In this document: piece after piece, positions 24,237 through 32,344 of the stretch
How positions within the stretch are numbered: the first letter of the stretch is position 1
How the letters are laid out: each line of letters begins with the position of its first letter
Made by a program: the position numbers and the translations under genes
Source of the DNA: UBA7803 sp041686955
GTDB taxonomy: Bacteria > Pseudomonadota > Gammaproteobacteria > Pseudomonadales > Azotimanducaceae
Direction of reading: 5' to 3'
DNA length: 44,836 bases
NCBI GenBank assembly: GCA_041686955.1
Contig: JAWLCV010000033.1
Coordinates: 1 to 44,836 of the forward strand
Notes under the pieces: generated by a model
Told to the model about the DNA's origin: nothing
Seen by the model: only the letters and a program-made list of their open reading frames with translations
Databases searched by the model: none

Positions 24237-26609
24237 ATGCTGCCCCCCATTCCCGACCGTATAGCCGAAGAGCTGTCCGTCCGACCGGCCCAGGTTTCGG
24301 CCGCCATCGCCCTGCTCGACGGCGGCGCCACCGTGCCCTTCATCGCCCGCTACCGCAAGGAGGCCACCGGCGCCCTGGACGACACCCAGCTACGCCTGCT
24401 CGAGGAACGCCTGGGCTATCTGCGGGAGCTGGAGGAGCGCCGTGCTGCGGTGCTCGAATCCATTCGCGGCCAGGGCAAGCTGACGGACGAGCTCGCCGGG
24501 CGCATCGCCCTCGCCGACACGAAGCAGCGCCTCGAGGATCTGTATCTGCCTTACCGGGTCAAGCGCCGGACCCGGGCGGAGATCGCCCGGGAGGCGGGCC
24601 TCGAGGCCCTGGCCGACGCCTTGATCGAGGATCCGAGCCGGGTTCCCGAGAGTGAGGCGGCGGGCTACCTTCGCGAGCCCTTCGAGACGGACGCCGGGCA
24701 GAACCCGGGCGTGGCGGACGCGGCGGCGGCGCTGGAGGGCGCGCGCTGGATCCTCATGGACCGGTTCAGCGAGGACGCCGAGCTGCTCGAAAGACTGCGG
24801 CGTTATCTGTGGGAGCACGGCATCCTCACGTCCCGGGTCGTGCCGGAGCAGGAGTCCGCGGGGGCCAAGTTCCGTGACTACTTCGACTACGCCGAGGCCA
24901 TCGCCAAGGTTCCGCCCCACCGGGCCCTGGCGCTGTTCCGCGGCCGCAACGCCGAGGTGCTGCGGCTCTCCCTGACCTTGCCGGAGGATCTGGAAGCGCG
25001 GCCGGAAGGAATGATCGCGGCGCGCTTCGCCCTGGAGAACATGGGGCGTCCGGCGGATGCCTGGATCGCCGAGGTGGTGCGCCTCACCTGGCGCGCCAAG
25101 CTCTCCTACTCCATCGAGACCCATCTGCTGGGGCAGCTCAAGGCCACGGCCGAGGACGAGGCCATCCGGGTGTTCGGCCGCAATCTCAAGGATCTGCTGC
25201 TGGCGGCCCCCGCGGGCCAGCGGGTGACCCTGGGCCTCGACCCCGGCATTCGCACCGGGGTCAAGGTGGCCGTGGTGGACGCCACCGGAAAGCTGGTGGA
25301 CACCACCACCATCTATCCCTTCGAGCCGAAGAAGGACGTGGAGGGGAGTCTGCGCACTCTGGCGGCTCTCGCGACCCGCCACCGGGTGGATCTGGTGGCC
25401 ATCGGTAACGGCACGGCGTCCCGGGAGACGGACGCCCTGGTGGCGGAGTTGAAGTCCCGGCACCCGGAGCTGGGCCTGCACTCGGTGATGGTGTCCGAGT
25501 CCGGGGCGTCCGTGTACTCCGCGTCGGAGGCCGCCGCCCAGGAATTTCCGGAGCTGGACGTGAGCCTGCGCGGTGCCGTCTCCATTGCCCGGAGACTCCA
25601 GGATCCCCTGGCGGAGCTGGTGAAGATCGAGCCGAAATCCATCGGCGTGGGCCAGTATCAGCACGACGTGAGCCAGCTTCAGCTCTCCAGGACCCTGGAT
25701 GCCGTGGTGGAGGATTGCGTGAACAGCGTTGGCGTGGACCTCAACACCGCGTCGGCGCCGCTGCTCGCCCGGGTGTCGGGTCTCTCACCCCGGCTGGCGG
25801 AGAACATCGTCGCTCTGCGGGACCAGAGGGGGGCGTTCCGTAGCCGCGACGAGCTGCTCGAGGTGCCCCGGCTCGGACCCAAGGCCTACGAGCAGGCAGC
25901 GGGCTTTCTGCGCATCCGCGACGGCGACAATCCGCTGGACGCCTCGGCGGTACACCCGGAGTCGTATCCCGTGGTGGAGCGCATCCTGAGTGATCTGGGG
26001 CGGCCGGTCATCGAGGTCATGCGGGCGCCGGAGGTTGTGCGCAGTGTCCGAGCGGAACGCTACACCGACGAGCGTTTCGGGCTGCCCACGGTCAAGGACA
26101 TCCTGGCCGAGCTCGAGAAGCCCGGCCGGGACCCGCGCCCCGCCTTCCGCACGGCGGAATTCAAGGAGGGCGTCAACGATCTGAAGGACCTGGCACCGGG
26201 GATGATGCTGGAAGGGGTGGTCACCAACGTGACCAACTTCGGCGCCTTCGTGGACGTGGGCGTGCATCAGGACGGCCTGGTGCACATTTCGGTGCTGGCG
26301 GACCGCTTCGTCAAGGACCCTCACGAGGTGGTGAAGGCCGGCGACATCGTGCGGGTCAAGGTGCTGGATGTGGACCTTCCGCGGCGCCGGATCAGCCTGT
26401 CCATGCGTCTGGGCGAGCCCCACGGCGAGCCCCACGGCGAGCGCCGTGGCGCCGACGATCAGGCCGGACGCCGCGGGGGCGGGCGCGGCGACGGGCGGGG
26501 CCGATCCGGCAAAATGGGCAAGGGCGGCGGTCGGGGCCGGTCCGAGCCCAAGCCGCGGGGCGCCATGGCGGACGCGCTGGCACGCGCCATGCAGAAGCGG
26601 AGTGAATGA
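24237..26609 (+). CDS. tex: Tex-family RNA-binding transcription accessory protein
   Basis: 790 residues, the usual length. Tex binds RNA and is thought to act in transcription or RNA processing in the cytoplasm. Seen in order: the helical N-terminal region (GATVPFIARYRKEATGALDDTQLR, LEDLYLPYRVKRRTRAEIAR); a YqgF/RNase H-like domain starting at LGLDPGIRTGVKVAVVD; helix-hairpin-helix repeats around VGVDLNTASAPLLARVSGLSP and FRSRDELLEVPRLGPKAYEQ; and an S1 domain (about 652-724, GVVTNVTNFGAFVDVGVHQDGLVHIS). The 66-residue tail is rich in Arg and Gly (GRRGGGRGDGRGRSG), probably extra RNA affinity. The ATG at 24237 follows GAGAGGA; the frame is open upstream but without homology. Confidence 0.96.
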   Translation: MLPPIPDRIAEELSVRPAQVSAAIALLDGGATVPFIARYRKEATGALDDTQLRLLEERLGYLRELEERRAAVLESIRGQGKLTDELAGRIALADTKQRLEDLYLPYRVKRRTRAEIAREAGLEALADALIEDPSRVPESEAAGYLREPFETDAGQNPGVADAAAALEGARWILMDRFSEDAELLERLRRYLWEHGILTSRVVPEQESAGAKFRDYFDYAEAIAKVPPHRALALFRGRNAEVLRLSLTLPEDLEARPEGMIAARFALENMGRPADAWIAEVVRLTWRAKLSYSIETHLLGQLKATAEDEAIRVFGRNLKDLLLAAPAGQRVTLGLDPGIRTGVKVAVVDATGKLVDTTTIYPFEPKKDVEGSLRTLAALATRHRVDLVAIGNGTASRETDALVAELKSRHPELGLHSVMVSESGASVYSASEAAAQEFPELDVSLRGAVSIARRLQDPLAELVKIEPKSIGVGQYQHDVSQLQLSRTLDAVVEDCVNSVGVDLNTASAPLLARVSGLSPRLAENIVALRDQRGAFRSRDELLEVPRLGPKAYEQAAGFLRIRDGDNPLDASAVHPESYPVVERILSDLGRPVIEVMRAPEVVRSVRAERYTDERFGLPTVKDILAELEKPGRDPRPAFRTAEFKEGVNDLKDLAPGMMLEGVVTNVTNFGAFVDVGVHQDGLVHISVLADRFVKDPHEVVKAGDIVRVKVLDVDLPRRRISLSMRLGEPHGEPHGERRGADDQAGRRGGGRGDGRGRSGKMGKGGGRGRSEPKPRGAMADALARAMQKRSE

Positions 26610-26624
26610 CCCAGAGGCCAGGGC

Positions 26625-26786
26625 ATGGCGGACGACCGGAACGAGCATCGTCCCCGGGGCAGGGATTTCGGTGAGGAGTTGCCCCGGCGCGAGCCGGGGC
26701 ACGAGGACCGTGGCGGCCTGCGCCTGGTAGTCCTGCTCGCGGCACTCGCCGCCGTGGCGGCGGTGCTGCTGTTCGGCTTACCGTGA
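26625..26786 (+). CDS. Small single-pass membrane protein, 53 residues
   Basis: A short gene starting 15 bases after the tex stop, with AGAGG 7 bases before its ATG. Seen: a charged N-terminal half (MADDRNEHRPRGRDFGEELP...) and a C-terminal hydrophobic helix, about residues 32-52 (LRLVVLLAALAAVAAVLLFG), ending in LP. Positive residues before the helix favour an inner-membrane anchor with the N-terminus in the cytoplasm. I do not recognise a family. It is convergent with the pccA gene, 28 bases away. Good spacing, a ribosome site and the clean helix support coding. Confidence 0.6.
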   Translation: MADDRNEHRPRGRDFGEELPRREPGHEDRGGLRLVVLLAALAAVAAVLLFGLP

Positions 26787-26814
26787 CGCCGGATCCGGAC
26801 GCGTTGGGGCAGAG

Positions 26815-28833
26815 CTACTCGAACTCGACGATGGGCTGATCCACTACCAGACTGTCGCCCTCCTGGGCGAGGATCTTGGCCACCACGCCGTCGTCGCTGG
26901 CCCGGAGCACGTTCTCCATCTTCATGGCCTCGACGACGGCCAGCTCTTCGCCGGCCTTCACCTCGTCGCCCTCGGCCACGGCCAGGCGCACCAGAAGACC
27001 CGGCATGGGTGAGAGGAGGAACTTGGACAGATCCGGCGGCTTCTTCTCCAGCATGTGGCGGGTGAGTTCCGCCTCGACGGGGGAAACCACCAGCAGCTCC
27101 ATCTCGGCGCCGCGGTGGAAGATGTGGTAGCCGGCCCGGTGGGGGTCGAGCTGGACCGTGACGGCCTTGCCGTTCACCTCGGCGTTCACCAGCGGCTGGC
27201 CGAAGGTCCAGTCCGTGCGAATGCGGTAGACGGCGCCTTCGTGGGTCACCTCGTAACCGTGCTCCACGGCCGTCACCGTCACCGGATAGTGGGTCCCGTT
27301 GGCGATCACCACCCAGTCGTCGCGCAGGCGCCGCTCGAAGCGGCGGATCTGCCCGGTCAGATCCGCGGTACGCTCCACGTGGCGCTTGTGCACCACCGCG
27401 GCTATGGCCACGGGGATGACGGGATCGGTCTGGGGCACGTCGGCCGCGTGGAAACCCTCCGGGTACTCCTCGGCGATGAAGTTGGTGGTGAGCCGGCCCT
27501 GCTGGAAGCGCGGATGCAGGATCAGCGCGTTGAGGAAGCTGATGTTGTGCGACACGCCGCGGATGTAGTAGGCGTCCAGGGCGTCCGCCATGCGGGCGAT
27601 GGCCGCGTCCCGGTTCTCCCCGTAGGTGATCAGCTTGGCGATCATGGGATCGTAGAACATGGAGACTTCGCTGCCTTCCTCGATCCCGGTATCCACGCGC
27701 ACGGCCGAACGGGGTTCGGCCTGACGTGGCGAGCGTACGGAGGTTTCGCTCGGGGGCAGGTAGCGCACCAGCCGGCCGATGGAGGGCAGGAAATTGCGGA
27801 ACGGGTCCTCCGCGTAGATCCGGGTCTCGATGGCCCAGCCCTTGAGCGTCACGTCGTCCTGGGAGAGCGGGAGCCGCTCGCCGGCCGCCACCCGGATCAT
27901 CAGTTCCACCAGATCCTGGCCGGTCACCAGCTCGGTCACCGGGTGCTCCACCTGCAGGCGGGTGTTCATCTCCAGGAAGTAGAAGTTCTTGTTGGCGTCG
28001 ACGATGAACTCCACCGTGCCGGCGGAGCAGTAGTCCACGGCCCGGGCCAGGGCCACCGCCTGCTCGCCCATGGCACGGCGGGTGGCTTCGTCCAGGAACG
28101 GGGAGGGCGCCTCCTCGATGACCTTCTGGTGGCGGCGCTGAATGGAGCACTCCCGCTCGCCCAGATAGATGATGTTGCCGTGGGTATCGGCGATGACCTG
28201 GATCTCGATGTGGCGGGGCTCCTCGATGTACTTCTCGGCGAACACCCGGTCGTCTCCGAAGCTCGAACGCGCCTCGTTGGCGGCGCGCTGGAAGCCGTCG
28301 TGGCACTCGGCGTCGTTCCACACCACCCGCATGCCCTTGCCGCCGCCGCCGGCACTGGCCTTGAGCATCACCGGATAGCCGATCTCGCGGGCGATCTGAA
28401 CCGCGTGGTCCGGCCCCTCGATTTCTCCCGTGAAGCCGGGGATGGTGTTGACGCCGGCTTTCTCCGCCAGCCGTTTGGAGGTGATCTTGTCGCCCATGCT
28501 GGTGATGGCGTGCACCCTGGGTCCGATGAACACGATGCCGGCGGCGTCGAGCGCCTCACAGAACCGGGGGTTCTCGGACAGGAAGCCGTAGCCGGGGTGC
28601 ACCGCCTCGGCCCCGGTGCGTTTGCAGGCTTCGACGATGCGGTCGATCTGCAGGTAGCTCTCGGCCGAGGGCGACGGGCCGATGTGCACGGCCTCGTCGG
28701 CCATGCGCACGTGCAGCGCGCGGGCGTCGGCATCGGAGTAGACCGCGACCGTGGCGATGCCCATGGCGCGGCAGGTCTTGATCACGCGGCAGGCGATCTC
28801 GCCGCGGTTGGCAATGAGTATTTTCTTGAACAT
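26815..28833 (-). CDS. pccA: Propionyl/acetyl-CoA carboxylase biotin-containing (alpha) subunit
   Basis: 672 residues. It carboxylates biotin with ATP and bicarbonate and carries it to the beta subunit. Seen: the biotin carboxylase N-domain (ILIANRGEIACRVI, HPGYGFLSENPRF); the ATP-grasp loop KASAGGGGKGMR; EKYIEEPRHIEIQV; metal-binding NTRLQVEHPVTE; GWAIETRIYAEDP; a linker domain; and the C-terminal biotinyl domain with the AMKM motif, biotin on Lys638. The domain order is that of PccA/MccA/AccA3. Choice of propionyl-CoA rests on the nearby mutase and epimerase; methylcrotonyl- or acetyl-CoA cannot be excluded from this chain alone. It begins 8 bases after the stop of the beta-subunit gene. 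Confidence 0.93.
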   Translation of the reverse strand: MFKKILIANRGEIACRVIKTCRAMGIATVAVYSDADARALHVRMADEAVHIGPSPSAESYLQIDRIVEACKRTGAEAVHPGYGFLSENPRFCEALDAAGIVFIGPRVHAITSMGDKITSKRLAEKAGVNTIPGFTGEIEGPDHAVQIAREIGYPVMLKASAGGGGKGMRVVWNDAECHDGFQRAANEARSSFGDDRVFAEKYIEEPRHIEIQVIADTHGNIIYLGERECSIQRRHQKVIEEAPSPFLDEATRRAMGEQAVALARAVDYCSAGTVEFIVDANKNFYFLEMNTRLQVEHPVTELVTGQDLVELMIRVAAGERLPLSQDDVTLKGWAIETRIYAEDPFRNFLPSIGRLVRYLPPSETSVRSPRQAEPRSAVRVDTGIEEGSEVSMFYDPMIAKLITYGENRDAAIARMADALDAYYIRGVSHNISFLNALILHPRFQQGRLTTNFIAEEYPEGFHAADVPQTDPVIPVAIAAVVHKRHVERTADLTGQIRRFERRLRDDWVVIANGTHYPVTVTAVEHGYEVTHEGAVYRIRTDWTFGQPLVNAEVNGKAVTVQLDPHRAGYHIFHRGAEMELLVVSPVEAELTRHMLEKKPPDLSKFLLSPMPGLLVRLAVAEGDEVKAGEELAVVEAMKMENVLRASDDGVVAKILAQEGDSLVVDQPIVEFE

Positions 28834-28841
28834 TATCGACC

Positions 28842-30374
28842 TTACAGCGGAATGTTGCCGTGTTTGCGCCAGGGGTTCTCGAGCTTCTTGTCGCGGAGCA
28901 TGGCGAACGAGCGACAGACCCGCTCGCGGGTCTCGCTGGGCATGATCACGTCGTCGATGTAGCCGCGGCTGGCGGCCACGAACGGGTTGGCGAAATGCTC
29001 CTGATATTCCCGGGTGCGCCGCTCGATGCCCTCGTTGTCGCCGATCTCCTTCCTGAAGATGATCTCCACCGCGCCCTTGGCGCCCATCACTGCGATTTCC
29101 GCGCTCGGCCACGCCAGATTGACGTCGCCGCGCAGGTGTTTGGAAGCCATCACGTCGTAGGCGCCGCCGTAGGCCTTGCGGGTGATGAGCGTGACCTTGG
29201 GCACGGTGCACTCGGCGTAGGCGTAGAGCAGCTTGGCGCCGTTCTTGATGATGCCGCCGTATTCCTGAGTGGTGCCGGGCATGAACCCGGGAACGTCCAC
29301 CAGGGTGAGGATGGGGATGTTGAACGCGTCGCAGTAACGCACGAAGCGTGCGGCCTTCTTGGACGAGTCGATGTCCAGGCAACCCGCCAGCACCATGGGC
29401 TGGTTGGCCACCACCCCCACGGTGGAGCCCTGCAGGCGGATGAAGCCGATGACGATGTTCTGGGCGAAGTCCGGTTGCAGCTCGAAGAAGTTGTGCTCGT
29501 CCGCCACCTTGTAGATGACTTCCTTTATGTCGTAGGGCCTCGACGGGTCGGGCGGTACCAGCGTGTCGAGCGAGGGCTCCTTGCGGGTGTGGGGATCGTC
29601 GGTGGGCCAGCGCGGCGGCTTCTCCCGGTTGTTGGCGGGCAGGAAGTCGAAGAACTTCCGGGTCAGCAGAAGCGCCTCCACGTCGTTGTGAAAGGCGAGG
29701 TCAGCCACCCCGGACTTGCGGGTATGGATGCTGGCGCCGCCGAGCTGTTCCGGCGTAACCACCTCGTGAGTCACGGTCTTCACCACGTCGGGACCGGTGA
29801 CGAACATGTACGAGCTGTCCTCCACCATGAAGATGAAGTCCGTCATGGCCGGGGAGTACACCGCGCCGCCGGCGCAGGGGCCCATGATCACCGAGATCTG
29901 CGGCACCACCCCTGACGCCAGCACGTTGCGCTGGAAGATTTCCGCGTAGCCGCCGAGGGAGGCGACCCCTTCCTGGATGCGCGCGCCGCCGGAGTCGTTC
30001 AGCCCGATGACCGGGGCGCCGACCTTCATGGCTTGATCCATGATCTTGCAGATCTTCTCTGCATGGGCTTCGGAGAGGGCACCGCCGAACACCGTGAAGT
30101 CCTGGCTGAATACGAACACCAGCCGGCCGTTGATGGTGCCGTAGCCGGTGACCACGCCGTCGCCCGGGAATTTCTGATCCTGCATGCCGAAATCGGTGCA
30201 GCGGTGCTCCACGAACTTGTCCCACTCCTCGAAGGTGCCCTCGTCGAGCAGCATGGTGATGCGCTCCCGGGCGGTGAGCTTGCCCTTCAGGTGCTGCTGC
30301 TTGATGCGGTGCTCGCCACCGCCGAGCTGTGCTGCCGCTTCCTTCTCGCGGAGCGTCGCGATGTTGTTCTGCAT
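28842..30374 (-). CDS. pccB: Propionyl-CoA carboxylase carboxyltransferase (beta) subunit
   Basis: 510 residues. It transfers the carboxyl group from carboxybiotin to propionyl-CoA, giving methylmalonyl-CoA. Seen: the N-terminal crotonase fold with KLTARERITMLLDEGTFEE; oxyanion-hole glycines in NDSGGARIQEGVASLGGYAEIF and IMGPCAGGAVYSPAMTDF; and the C-terminal fold with GSTVGVVANQPMVLAGCLDIDSSKKAARF, LVDVPGFMPGTTQEYGGIIKNGAKLL and RKAYGGAYDVMASKHLRGD. The Asp in MVLAGCLDIDSS lies where PccB chooses propionyl- over acetyl-CoA. The ATG at 30374 has AGAGGG 5 bases upstream. It is the first gene of a two-gene operon with pccA. Confidence 0.94.
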   Translation of the reverse strand: MQNNIATLREKEAAAQLGGGEHRIKQQHLKGKLTARERITMLLDEGTFEEWDKFVEHRCTDFGMQDQKFPGDGVVTGYGTINGRLVFVFSQDFTVFGGALSEAHAEKICKIMDQAMKVGAPVIGLNDSGGARIQEGVASLGGYAEIFQRNVLASGVVPQISVIMGPCAGGAVYSPAMTDFIFMVEDSSYMFVTGPDVVKTVTHEVVTPEQLGGASIHTRKSGVADLAFHNDVEALLLTRKFFDFLPANNREKPPRWPTDDPHTRKEPSLDTLVPPDPSRPYDIKEVIYKVADEHNFFELQPDFAQNIVIGFIRLQGSTVGVVANQPMVLAGCLDIDSSKKAARFVRYCDAFNIPILTLVDVPGFMPGTTQEYGGIIKNGAKLLYAYAECTVPKVTLITRKAYGGAYDVMASKHLRGDVNLAWPSAEIAVMGAKGAVEIIFRKEIGDNEGIERRTREYQEHFANPFVAASRGYIDDVIMPSETRERVCRSFAMLRDKKLENPWRKHGNIPL

Positions 30375-30505
30375 GTCGCCCTCTGCGGGTGTCAATAAAT
30401 CTAAATGATTCGGTCGTCGAGCAAGCCGGCGATGATAGCGGCTCGGCCGCGGCCAGACCACAGGTGGGCCGCGAGACCGGGCTCGCGCAGTCGATGGCGG
30501 GACGC

Positions 30506-31813
30506 CTACTGCGGCAGGGCGGACAGCGGCAGCAGCGCGGTCATCACCCGGGGCTGGCCGGCGCGCCATGCCGTCCAGGCTACCACCAGATCGCTGCCTC
30601 GGCTGGCGATCTGGGGAAAGCCCGCGGCCCTGGAAGCATCCACCCCCGCAACCGGTACGGGTGCGGCGCGCCGCCCGGCGGCATCCACCCGCGCCACGAG
30701 GATCGGCGACCGGCCGTTCGCCTCGGCGCCCAGCCAGCTCACCGCGACCACGCCGTCCACCGCGATCTCCACGTCCACACGGCCCAGTGGGCCGCCGTCG
30801 TCCAGCATGACGGGCTCGGACCAGGTTGCCGTTTCCGGCTGCCACAGGGTCGCCTGCACCGTGCCGCGCCCGCCTGCCTCCGTGTACCACCCGAGGGCCA
30901 TGTCGTTCCCGCGGGCGGCGATCACCGGGCCGTTCACGGGGCACCCGGCGATGATCCAGCCGTCGGCGACCACCGTCATCTCGGCCATCCAGCCGCCATC
31001 GCGCCATTGCGCCAGGCGGATGTCACGCTCTTCGCCCTCGGTACGGTTCCGGTACGCGACCACCGGCCCCCCGGGGGCGAGGGCCAGGCTGGTCTGGCAG
31101 CAATCGCAGACCAGCGGGTCGATCTCCACGGTGCTGCGGCGAACTCCCGCCGGGTCGAACGTCGCGGCCCGCAGGGACGTGCCGGGAACGGCGGCGCCGT
31201 CTTCGGCTGGGTTCGCTGTGGCACGGCCGTCGAGCCAGAGAACGCCGACGCCGGTTCCGCCCCGGGGCATGGCCGCAGGCCACAGGGAGACGAAGCCGTG
31301 CTCGGTGGCGGTACCGTCCCGATGAGGCGTGAAGGCTTCGCCCCAGCCCCGTCCGCCGTCCCGCGAGATGGCGAGGGCGACATCGTAGGCATAGGAGGCG
31401 CCGCCGGGACGTCGCACCAGCCAGTGTGCAGCCCACAGGTCGTCGCCCAGGGGCTGCACCGAGGGGAAGTCGGCCCAGTTGACGAACCAGCCGTCCCCCT
31501 GAGTGACCACGACCGGCAGCGTCCAGGTGTGCCCCTGGAGCACGCTGAACATCAGGCGATGGCCGTCCCCCGCCGGTTCCACCCAGCTCAGCACGGGGCT
31601 TCCGTCAGGGTGGGAACTGAGCCGCGGCAGCCGGCTGCCGGCCGGCGCCGGATTGTCCAACGCGAGGGCGCCGGACGCTGTGGTAACGTCATCCACGGAG
31701 GCGGAGTCGCAGCCCCCGAGCGTCGCCACCAGCATGGCCGCGCCCAGCGCCAAGCCGAAGGCCAGCGCCTGGCCAGAGGCCAGGGGGCGGGAGCAGCATC
31801 GGAAGTTGGGCAT
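30506..31813 (-). CDS. Lipoprotein with BNR/sialidase-like beta-propeller
   Basis: 435 residues. Seen: a signal sequence with lipobox TLGGC and lipidated Cys35; one clear Asp-box, S-R-D-G-G-R-G-W (150-157), as in sialidase-fold propellers; repeated short beta strands with Gly/Trp throughout; and a striking CDCC cluster at 236-239 (DPLVCDCCQTSLAL) that could bind a metal or form disulfides. The catalytic arginine triad of true sialidases is not evident to me, so enzyme activity should not be assumed; it may be a binding or structural propeller on the periplasmic side. It lies upstream of pccB on the same strand (131-base gap) and is divergent from the NTF2-like gene. The annotation is fold level only. 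Confidence 0.7.
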   Translation of the reverse strand: MPNFRCCSRPLASGQALAFGLALGAAMLVATLGGCDSASVDDVTTASGALALDNPAPAGSRLPRLSSHPDGSPVLSWVEPAGDGHRLMFSVLQGHTWTLPVVVTQGDGWFVNWADFPSVQPLGDDLWAAHWLVRRPGGASYAYDVALAISRDGGRGWGEAFTPHRDGTATEHGFVSLWPAAMPRGGTGVGVLWLDGRATANPAEDGAAVPGTSLRAATFDPAGVRRSTVEIDPLVCDCCQTSLALAPGGPVVAYRNRTEGEERDIRLAQWRDGGWMAEMTVVADGWIIAGCPVNGPVIAARGNDMALGWYTEAGGRGTVQATLWQPETATWSEPVMLDDGGPLGRVDVEIAVDGVVAVSWLGAEANGRSPILVARVDAAGRRAAPVPVAGVDASRAAGFPQIASRGSDLVVAWTAWRAGQPRVMTALLPLSALPQ

Positions 31814-31900
31814 GGCGCTCTACGAATGACGTCCTAGGGGCCGATTGTCGCGCGCGCGGCCGCGGCTGACAAAGCCGGCAGGAGGGTGACGGGAGGCAGC

Positions 31901-32302
31901 ATGCAACGGGAGGAAGCGCTGTTCGCCAACGAAGCGTTCTACCTGGCGTTCGCGCAGAGGGACCTCACGGCCATGGAGCGGCTGTGGGACGAGCGCCCCG
32001 ACGTGGTCTGTCTGCACCCCGGCTGGCCCGCGCTCACCCACCGCGACGCGGTGATGGAAAGCTGGGCGCGCATTCTCGGCAATCCGGACCAGCCTGCGGT
32101 GGACATGCACGTGGCGGAGGTCGTGAGCCTGGGTGCGGCGGTCATGGTGGTGTGCTACGAAATGGTGGGCGGCTCCGTCATGGTGGCCAGCAACGTGTTC
32201 GTCGGCGGCCCTCATGGGCCGCGTCTGGTGGTCCACCAGGCTGGCCCGTGCAGTCACCCGCCGCCGCTGCCCGAGTCGCCGGCCCCGAGCTTCGATGCCT
32301 GA
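31901..32302 (+). CDS. NTF2-like (SnoaL/DUF4440-type) protein
   Basis: 133 residues, the normal size for a single cone-shaped NTF2 fold. Seen: EEALFANEAFYLAFAQRDLTAMERLWDE, a helical start typical of the family; VCLHPGWPALTHRDAVMESWARIL, a common core of the SnoaL-like group; then strands ending in VASNVFV and RLVVHQAGP. Such proteins act as small-molecule isomerases, hydrolases or binding proteins; no catalytic pair is evident. The ATG at 31901 follows GGGAGG by 4 bases; a GTG at 31886 is less likely. The Pro-rich tail (SHPPPLPESPAPS) is probably disordered. It lies 42 bases before the HDOD gene on the same strand. Confidence 0.8.
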   Translation: MQREEALFANEAFYLAFAQRDLTAMERLWDERPDVVCLHPGWPALTHRDAVMESWARILGNPDQPAVDMHVAEVVSLGAAVMVVCYEMVGGSVMVASNVFVGGPHGPRLVVHQAGPCSHPPPLPESPAPSFDA

Positions 32303-32331
32303 GGCCCGCCGGCGCGACGTTCGCCGCCATC

Positions 32332-32337
32332 TATACT
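32332..32337 (+). promoter_or_regulatory. Possible -10 of a leaderless message (HDOD gene)
   Basis: TATACT (5 of 6 matches) lies 7 bases before the ATG at 32345, so transcription would begin at or next to the start codon. No Shine-Dalgarno is visible before this ATG. The -35 region is weak. Alternatively the gene is read from the upstream NTF2-like gene. Confidence 0.3.
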
Positions 32338-32344
32338 CAACGGG

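Noticed and set aside
27055..28962. A 635-codon plus-strand frame opposite pccA, and a similar one opposite pccB (28860-29915)
   Set aside because: Antisense to genes with complete catalytic motifs; His/Val/Gly-rich shadow translations.
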